Part shown: positions 58,741-64,000 of the stretch, one piece after another
Layout: each line of letters starts with the position of its first letter
Numbering within the stretch: position 1 is the stretch's first letter
From: Planomicrobium okeanokoites
GTDB lineage: Bacteria; Bacillota; Bacilli; Bacillales_A; Planococcaceae
Direction of reading: 5' to 3'
Length of the DNA stretch: 64,000 bases
Assembly (NCBI RefSeq): GCF_003428875.1
Contig: NZ_QQRS01000006.1
Coordinates: forward strand, 1-64,000
The notes under the pieces: generated by a model
Databases searched by the model: none
Told to the model about the DNA's origin: nothing
Seen by the model: the letters and a program-made list of their open reading frames with translations, nothing else
Program-made: the position numbers and the translations under genes

Positions 58741-59292
58741 ATGGGCCGAAAGATTTATAATCCCTTTTCCTACACAGTCTGCAATAATACATACGCGCTG
58801 CTTCCACATGTGGAAGGTTCACGCCTGGTGACTCGGGTACTTGAAGACCGCAGTGAATTTCTGATTGAACAAACTGCATACAAGACTATTACAGGTTCCT
58901 GCTCTTTTTACCGCGGCTCCCTTGAAAGTGCTACCCTATACGCCCAAAAGGCTGTAGGAGTAAAGCACAAACCGCCCATCATCATCGGCGAATATTATGG
59001 CAATCCCTTAATATTCTTCCCTACCCATTCACCGAAGAATAAAGAGTCTGTCTGGTTCAATTATGATGCCATCGACTTAATCGAAAGCGATGAGCGCGGC
59101 GGCAGCGTAGTCTATCTTGGAAATGGGCAATCCGTCTGTTTGGACGTTTCACCCGTCGCCCTTCGCAACCAGCATTCGTTTGCCGGATCTTTGAGGCGCT
59201 ATTTTAAAAAAGCGCAGAATCAGCATAAACAGCAGCTGACCTACATAACCAAACGGCCGATGCCTATCCGGCCAAGGCATCCTTCTGATTAA
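58741..59292 (+). CDS. comK: Competence transcription factor ComK
   Basis: 183 aa. Recognised from the ComK core: YNPFSYTVCNNTYALLPHVEG at the start, SCSFYRGSLESATLYAQKAVG, HKPPIIIGEYYGNPLIFFPTHS and the basic C-terminal region after 150. ComK is the master activator of DNA-uptake genes in Bacillus. Locus context (IDEAL protein divergent, YhjD-like convergent) matches B. subtilis. Stop overlaps the stop of the convergent gene. Whether competence is functional depends on com genes outside the window. Confidence 0.92.
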   Translation: MGRKIYNPFSYTVCNNTYALLPHVEGSRLVTRVLEDRSEFLIEQTAYKTITGSCSFYRGSLESATLYAQKAVGVKHKPPIIIGEYYGNPLIFFPTHSPKNKESVWFNYDAIDLIESDERGGSVVYLGNGQSVCLDVSPVALRNQHSFAGSLRRYFKKAQNQHKQQLTYITKRPMPIRPRHPSD

Positions 59293-59654
59293 ACTTTCAT
59301 TTCCGCCATTGATAAATAGATGCGTATCAATTCTTCCACCCGGTTGCGCAAGCGCAGATTCAGGTAACGCCGATGATCCTCATATCCGCCATGATAAAAT
59401 ACATATTCGGTGAAAGTATCATCGCCTGTGCCGCGCATCACTTTCATCTGGCGCTCCCGCATATGTATTTTGGTTTCTTTCAATTCCTTCTGCACCTGGC
59501 TGATGGCCCCTTCCACCAATTCCAGGTAGGGACGTTTAAGTTTAAAAGAGCCATTTTCAAATATGCTCCTGTCACGTTCCAGTACAGACAATACCATGGG
59601 CAGATAAATCAAGTTTTCGAAATGGATGATTTCTTCCTGCGGAATCAAAGGCAT
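59289..59654 (-). CDS. yhjD: YhjD-like conserved protein
   Basis: 121 aa, predicted all-alpha cytoplasmic protein with an N-terminal EEIIHFENLIYLPMVLSVLERDR and the basic central helix TKIHMRERQMKVMRG. Resembles B. subtilis YhjD, encoded in the same comK neighbourhood; function unknown. Start ATG 59654, with GGTGG upstream. Its stop codon overlaps the comK stop by 4 nt on the opposite strand, and no terminator lies between. Confidence 0.78.
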   Translation of the reverse strand: MPLIPQEEIIHFENLIYLPMVLSVLERDRSIFENGSFKLKRPYLELVEGAISQVQKELKETKIHMRERQMKVMRGTGDDTFTEYVFYHGGYEDHRRYLNLRLRNRVEELIRIYLSMAEMKV

Positions 59655-59794
59655 ATCTTCACCACCTTTACGAATTAGCCTTGATGTGCAGACCACTTGC
59701 CATGTGGCTTTGACGATAGACACATAAACAGAACAGGTGTTCTTATTAATAATTGTACTCCCTATTTCCGAAATTGCAATATGCTAAAAATAAT

Positions 59795-59823
59795 AAACCT
59801 CCGCGCAGGATGCGCGGAGGTTT
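59795..59823 (-). terminator. aarF-like gene terminator
   Basis: AAACCTCCGCGC / GCGCGGAGGTTT stem with a 4-nt loop, overlapping the stop codon; T-rich on the minus strand. Confidence 0.88.
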
Positions 59824-61438
59824 ATTTTATGGAACGATAGACAATCAATGACGCCACGAAGGCTGCGGAAGAAACCCATAAATACGGTTCGTGCGAAAAC
59901 CAAACGGAGATGGAAATTCCGGTGAAAGACAAAATACTGAAAATGCCGGCGAACATCCGGCTCTGAAGATCTCTCCGATATTCCCGCATACGTCCATCGC
60001 GGTTTTCAAGATAATTGCGCATCCGTTCCGGTTCCTCGAGATAATTGATGACTTTTTGCGGGAACACACGGAGTGGACCGGTCGAATTCAGCACCCAACG
60101 CAACACATCGCCTCTTCCGAATACTTTCTCCCCTTCTTTTTGTGACGATGCCCATTCCAATATACGCGGCCGTGCCAATGCCATCAAATCCACTTTCGGA
60201 TTCAGCACATGCAGGACGCCGACAAAGATTGAAACGGCCCGGCCAAAAAAGGCGAATTCAGAAGGAAGCTGGACAGGCTGGGTACGTACAATTGATTGCA
60301 GATCTTTCATCAGCCTTTCGACTACAAAGCTATCCATCGCCATCAGCTCATTCGACTCATAGGCTGTAACCAGACGCGCTATTGCATCTTTCAGCACTTC
60401 GCGGTCGGCATGCGGCAAAAGGAAGCGGAGTTCTTCCAGTCCATTTAAAACCTGATCATAATTTTTGAAGATGATGCCTTCCGCTATGCGAAGGACCGAC
60501 TGCGAGTCGGATTTCCGGATAACACCGGTCATGCCGAAATCAATCAGCACTATCGTGCCGTCTCTTTTTAAGAGAATATTTCCTCCATGCGGATCGGCGT
60601 GGAATTGCCCGCCGTAAAGAACCTGTTCCAGGAAGAGGATGAACAACCGCTCCGAGATTTCAAAACGATCCAGGTTATTTTTTTCGATAAAAGCAAGATC
60701 GGTGATCCGGGCGCCTTCGATCCAATCCATGACCAGCACATGGCGAGTGGATAAATCATCAAAATAACGTGGAAACTCGATGCCGTCCATTTCATCAAAA
60801 CGTTCAGCAAAGCTTCGGCCATTCTGTAATTCCTGCTGGAAGTTCAATTCAGCACCGATGGTCTCTGTCATTTCTAAGTATAATTTCGTGAAATCGACTT
60901 GTTTCGTAAAGCCGGTAAACCTTCTTGCCATCCATATTACGATGCGCACCGCCTGAAAATCCGCGCGTAAGATGCGGCCAGTACCCGGCCGTTGCACTTT
61001 AATCGCTACTTCGGTACCGTCTTTCAGTATTCCCTTGTACACTTCCCCAATTGATGCTGAAGCGATTGCTTCATCAGAAAGATGTGTCAAATAGGTGGTA
61101 TGCGGAGTATTCCATTCCCGTTCGAGGACAGCGACGATTTTTTCCCTGTCCACGGAGGGTACACGGTCTGTCAGGCCCTCCAATTCAGCCAGGAAACTTG
61201 GCGGCATGATATCTGCCCGGGTCGACAAGAACTGTCCAAGCTTGATCATCAGTCCACCGAGTTGGAGAGCGAGAATCTTATACTCCTTGGCCATTCCGGT
61301 AACCAGCTTGGTCCACTTTTCTTCAACCAGCGGATTCCAATTGCCGCGGTGGCGCTTCTGGAAGAACGTTGCCCGCATAAAGAATTTTACAGCCATAAAA
61401 ACGATTCGATAAACACGTATAAAGGTAATCTGATTCAT
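59822..61438 (-). CDS. AarF/UbiB (ABC1/ADCK) family atypical kinase
   Basis: 538 aa. The family's KxGQ motif (MIKLGQFLSTRAD, about 65-78), the Ala-rich loop ASASIGEVYKG, catalytic FHADPHGGNI and IDFGMTG are all present. The C-terminus has two membrane segments (about 490-535), so it is membrane-anchored. In proteobacteria UbiB supports ubiquinone synthesis. Bacillales use menaquinone, so the role here is open. GGAGGG before the ATG. Confidence 0.9.
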   Translation of the reverse strand: MNQITFIRVYRIVFMAVKFFMRATFFQKRHRGNWNPLVEEKWTKLVTGMAKEYKILALQLGGLMIKLGQFLSTRADIMPPSFLAELEGLTDRVPSVDREKIVAVLEREWNTPHTTYLTHLSDEAIASASIGEVYKGILKDGTEVAIKVQRPGTGRILRADFQAVRIVIWMARRFTGFTKQVDFTKLYLEMTETIGAELNFQQELQNGRSFAERFDEMDGIEFPRYFDDLSTRHVLVMDWIEGARITDLAFIEKNNLDRFEISERLFILFLEQVLYGGQFHADPHGGNILLKRDGTIVLIDFGMTGVIRKSDSQSVLRIAEGIIFKNYDQVLNGLEELRFLLPHADREVLKDAIARLVTAYESNELMAMDSFVVERLMKDLQSIVRTQPVQLPSEFAFFGRAVSIFVGVLHVLNPKVDLMALARPRILEWASSQKEGEKVFGRGDVLRWVLNSTGPLRVFPQKVINYLEEPERMRNYLENRDGRMREYRRDLQSRMFAGIFSILSFTGISISVWFSHEPYLWVSSAAFVASLIVYRSIK

Positions 61439-61540
61439 AAGCGGGGTCCCTCCTTGAGTTCATTATAGGGACTGATGGCGGAATAGTCCAAAAAGTGGTA
61501 TGTTTTTATATGGATGGCAATCAGAAAAAGGGGGATGGAA

Positions 61541-62317
61541 ATGGAATCAATCCATTACGAACAAAAAGGGAATCTGGCTTTCATCACATTGAACCGCCCG
61601 GATGCGATGAACGCTTTTAATTATGACATGCTGACGGAACTCGGCCAGGTGGTCGAAGCAATCCGCATCAATCCAGACATCCGTGTCGTGGTCTTTACCG
61701 GTGCCGGTGAAAAGGCATTCAGTGTCGGCGCTGATTTGAAAGAACGGAAAACATTGACGGATCAGCACGTAAAACGGAATATTTATAAAATCGGTGAAGT
61801 TTTTTCCACCATTGAAAATCTTCCGCAGCCTACTATCGCCATGATTAACGGCTTTGCATTCGGCGGCGGCATGGAATTGGCGCTGGCGTGTGATTTCCGT
61901 ATTGCCGCTGAAAACACACTGCTTGGCCTGACTGAAACGAGTCTCGCTATTATTCCAGGGGCAGGTGGAACGCAGCGCTTGCCAAGGCTGATCGGTGAAT
62001 CGAAAGCGATAGAACTGATATTGACCGCTCGACGGCTGAAACCGGCTGAAGCGCTCGATTATGGACTTGTTACACGGGTTGCGCCACTTGAAGAGCTCGC
62101 AAAAGTAACCGGTGAATTTGCCGATTCGATGCTGGCAAATGGACCGATTGCGCTGCAGCAAGCAAAATTCGCCATTAAAAACGGGATGAATGCAGACCTG
62201 CAAACGGGACTTCACATCGAAAGAAAAGCGTACGAATTGACGATTCCAACAGAAGACCGCGTCGAAGCATTGCTAGCTTTCGGTGAAAAGCGCAAACCTG
62301 TGTTTAAAGGGAAATAA
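61541..62317 (+). CDS. Enoyl-CoA hydratase/isomerase family protein
   Basis: 258 aa crotonase-fold enzyme. Oxyanion-hole segments GEKAFSVGADLKE and NGFAFGGGMELALACDFRI, and the two catalytic Glu positions in the GLTETSLAIIPGAGGTQRL segment (ECH class). Likely hydrates trans-2-enoyl-CoA or a related acyl-CoA, as a single gene rather than part of fadNAE. ATG 61541 with GGGGG; two nearby upstream ATG codons are weaker. Confidence 0.9.
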   Translation: MESIHYEQKGNLAFITLNRPDAMNAFNYDMLTELGQVVEAIRINPDIRVVVFTGAGEKAFSVGADLKERKTLTDQHVKRNIYKIGEVFSTIENLPQPTIAMINGFAFGGGMELALACDFRIAAENTLLGLTETSLAIIPGAGGTQRLPRLIGESKAIELILTARRLKPAEALDYGLVTRVAPLEELAKVTGEFADSMLANGPIALQQAKFAIKNGMNADLQTGLHIERKAYELTIPTEDRVEALLAFGEKRKPVFKGK

Positions 62318-62336
62318 AAATACTTAGGTAATCAAT

Positions 62337-62367
62337 AAAAGCCATCCGTCAACCGGATGGCTTTTTA
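62337..62367 (+). terminator. Terminator of the enoyl-CoA hydratase gene
   Basis: AAAAGCCATCCG / CGGATGGCTTTTT stem followed by TTAC. Confidence 0.88.
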
Positions 62368-62410
62368 CGCATTCTATTGTGAAACGGTCAGCTTCTGTTA
62401 ATCATTACGC

Positions 62411-62530
62411 TCTAGGTGGACGCTTTCCGCGGGGAGCGGCCTGAGCCTCCTCATCGCTAACGCTCTTGCGGGGTCTCAGGACTCGCTCTGTTTCCCGCAG
62501 GAGTCGCCACCTGCCGCTTCATTCTCGAAT
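62411..62530 (+). repeat. GC-rich hairpin repeat, full copy
   Basis: Outer arms AGGTGGACGCTTTCCGCGGG and CCCGCAGGAGTCGCCACCT pair imperfectly, and an inner CCTGAG / CTCAGG pair nests inside. From memory, near-identical elements are common between genes in Bacillaceae and related genomes; I cannot verify this here. Two shortened relatives occur at 36728-36775 and 46565-46601. It shares the 486-bp gap between the enoyl-CoA hydratase and S9 peptidase genes with repeat copy 8. Confidence 0.78.
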
Positions 62531-62562
62531 CATCTAAAATTGAAGTCCCTGCTTTTTAAAGA

Positions 62563-62767
62563 GATATTGCAATTAACTGTTTCTCTATATAGAAAACGTT
62601 TAGAGATATGGAGCAAAACAGCGAAGACGCCTTGGGGGGCAGAACTGGAGTTGGCTTTCCAACTCCAGTTCGAGCAAAGTGCTGAGATCCACTCGGGTGA
62701 AGTGCAACGAGACCGAGTTAGCTCAGCGCGAGCCCCCGGCAAGCGAAGCTGTTTTGCGGAATATCGA
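62563..62767 (+). repeat. Mosaic hairpin repeat, copy 8 (module A)
   Basis: Core GAGATATGGAGCAAAACAGC to GCTGTTTTGCGGAATATCG (62603-62767), outer edge at GATATTGC (62563). Central perfect 13-bp hairpin GAACTGGAGTTGG / CCAACTCCAGTTC (62642-62671). Lies 30-40 nt downstream of the GC-rich repeat and just after the S9 peptidase gene's 3' end. Confidence 0.87.
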
Positions 62768-62803
62768 TTATTAAAAACTATTAGTTAAACTTATATAGTT
62801 TTA

Positions 62804-64000
62804 TTATAAGTACTTTTCCATCCAGCCTGCAATCTGTTCCAGACGGGCAAAGCGCAAGTTCGGCTTGCCTGTGCGGGACAGGTTGTGGTCAGCCTCAGGG
62901 AAACGGACGAATTCCGTTTCTTTCCCCATGCTCTTGAGAGTGATATATAATTGCTCCGCTTGTTCAATCGGGCAGCGGTAATCATTTTCAGAATGCAAAA
63001 TCAATAATGGCGTTTCCACGTTTTTCGCGTATTTCAGAGGAGAATGCTGCCACAGCTTATCAACGTCTGTCATATCTGCCTGCATCTGCCATTCCGAGAA
63101 ATAATAGCCGATGTCCGACACGCCAAAGAATGAAATCCAGTTGGAAATGGAACGCTGTGTTACAGCTGCCTTGAAACGGTTGTCATGCCCGACAATCCAG
63201 TTGGTCATGAAGCCGCCGTAACTGCCGCCTGTAACCCCGAGACGATCTGAGTCGATCCAGTCGTTGGCTTCAATTGCACCGTCGAGTGATTTCATAATAT
63301 CCTCGTAATCACCACCGCCGTAATCACCGCGCACAGCATCGACAAATTCCTGGCTGTAGCCGTGGCTGCCGCGTGGGTTGACGTATAATACTCCGAATCC
63401 GCGGGCTGCGAGCAATTGCATTTCGTGGAAGAATGAGTTGGCATACATCGCATGCGGACCGCCGTGGATGTTAACCACCAAAGGATATTTCTTCCCTTTC
63501 TTGAATCCGTGAGGCTTCATCAGCCAACCGTGGACAGCCCAGTCCTTGGCGCCTTTGGCAATGATCAATTCCGGCGCCACCAATTCTGTTTCATCCAAAT
63601 AGGCTTTATTGAAATGAGTCAGTGCTTTCCGTTCGCCTGTCGCAATCGTCAACAGATAAAGTTCGCCCGGTTCAACAGGGTTTGAAATTGTCGCAAGCGC
63701 GAACTCGCCGCTGCTCGCAATATCGTAACCGTAGACATGTTCCATATCAGGTGAAGCCGGATAAACTGCGCCGTCAAGCGAGGCGAAATACAAGCGGACG
63801 TCGCCCATGGTCGACACCTGGAAATAAAGATGATCGTCCTTTGTCCAAACGACGCCAGGTGCGTTTGCGCTTTGCTGATGATCCGCCACAACGTAATCAC
63901 CGACCGGAACATCCATGCCTTCCGTCAGGCAGATGGAAGTGTTCGATGCAAGAGTGTGCACGTAAAGTTCAGTATGGGTCGCATTCTGAAATTGGCGTGT
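62804..64000 (-). CDS. S9-family prolyl oligopeptidase (C-terminal part, cut by window edge)
   Basis: 398 residues visible; the N-terminus lies beyond base 64,000, since the frame stays open to the edge. The alpha/beta hydrolase catalytic domain shows nucleophile Ser in TGGSYGGFM, a downstream Asp (HSENDYRCP) and His (EADHNLSR), as in acylaminoacyl-peptidase/dipeptidyl peptidase-type serine peptidases. The visible N-terminal part belongs to the beta-propeller. It cleaves short peptides, probably in the cytoplasm. A GTG at 63961 is inside the gene, not its start. Confidence 0.9.
   Translation of the reverse strand, partial: TRQFQNATHTELYVHTLASNTSICLTEGMDVPVGDYVVADHQQSANAPGVVWTKDDHLYFQVSTMGDVRLYFASLDGAVYPASPDMEHVYGYDIASSGEFALATISNPVEPGELYLLTIATGERKALTHFNKAYLDETELVAPELIIAKGAKDWAVHGWLMKPHGFKKGKKYPLVVNIHGGPHAMYANSFFHEMQLLAARGFGVLYVNPRGSHGYSQEFVDAVRGDYGGGDYEDIMKSLDGAIEANDWIDSDRLGVTGGSYGGFMTNWIVGHDNRFKAAVTQRSISNWISFFGVSDIGYYFSEWQMQADMTDVDKLWQHSPLKYAKNVETPLLILHSENDYRCPIEQAEQLYITLKSMGKETEFVRFPEADHNLSRTGKPNLRFARLEQIAGWMEKYL

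Noticed and set aside
61547..62215. 222-codon minus-strand ORF
   Set aside because: Antisense shadow of the enoyl-CoA hydratase gene with no domain features.

Overview
The window looks like the chromosome of a low-to-mid GC Gram-positive bacterium of the order Bacillales. Gene content and order match blocks of the Bacillus subtilis map, but the protein sequences are clearly divergent. Planococcaceae (Planococcus/Planomicrobium/Sporosarcina-like) is my best guess; this is inferred from overall character, not proven. Most genes lie on the minus strand and use strong AGGAGG-type ribosome binding sites, with many TTG and GTG starts.

Left part (1-13,800). The left edge holds the 5' end of a class C group II intron sitting directly behind the metQ terminator. 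Next come a SAM-riboswitch-controlled methionine importer (metNIQ), yusE/yusF-like genes, gcvH, a Spx/ArsC-like protein and the fadN-fadA-fadE beta-oxidation operon behind a FadR-type operator. A small plus-strand group follows (thioredoxin, STAS protein, C39-like cysteine peptidase), then the ypcP exonuclease.

Middle (13,900-31,500). This holds a BCCT betaine/choline-type transporter, a methyltransferase, an alpha/beta hydrolase, an aldo/keto reductase and a DHFR-like reductase. The trans-translation and RNA-decay block follows (ssrA tmRNA, smpB, rnr, est, secG). The complete lower-glycolysis operon cggR-gapA-pgk-tpiA-gpmI-eno has a recognisable CggR operator and a sigma-A promoter.

Right part (31,500-64,000). 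Here are an orphan tRNA-Arg(CCG), clpP with a CtsR box, and crh-whiA-yvcK-rapZ-yvcI-trxB-yvcD. The histidine operon hisZGDBHAF-IE is followed upstream by yvoF-ppaX-yvoD-lgt-hprK. Then come a DUF1801 and a Yip1 gene, yvlB, uvrBA with an SOS box, the comK locus with its IDEAL-domain and YhjD-like neighbours, an AarF/UbiB kinase, an enoyl-CoA hydratase, and the C-terminal part of an S9 peptidase cut by the window edge.

Functional links: HprK, PpaX and Crh form the Ser46 phosphorylation branch of carbon catabolite control. RapZ, YvcK and WhiA are the classic conserved cluster. CggR couples fructose-1,6-bisphosphate level to glycolytic gene expression.

The most unusual content is not genic. Every intergenic gap longer than 300 bases (eight of them, plus one near that size) carries a copy of one mosaic, hairpin-rich repeat family. 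Its ends are imperfect inverted repeats built on GATAT...GCAAAACAGC. A second module B always sits next to the same end. An internal perfect hairpin shows compensatory base changes between copies. A second, GC-rich hairpin repeat is present as one full copy and two internally deleted derivatives. I can name no described family for the first repeat.
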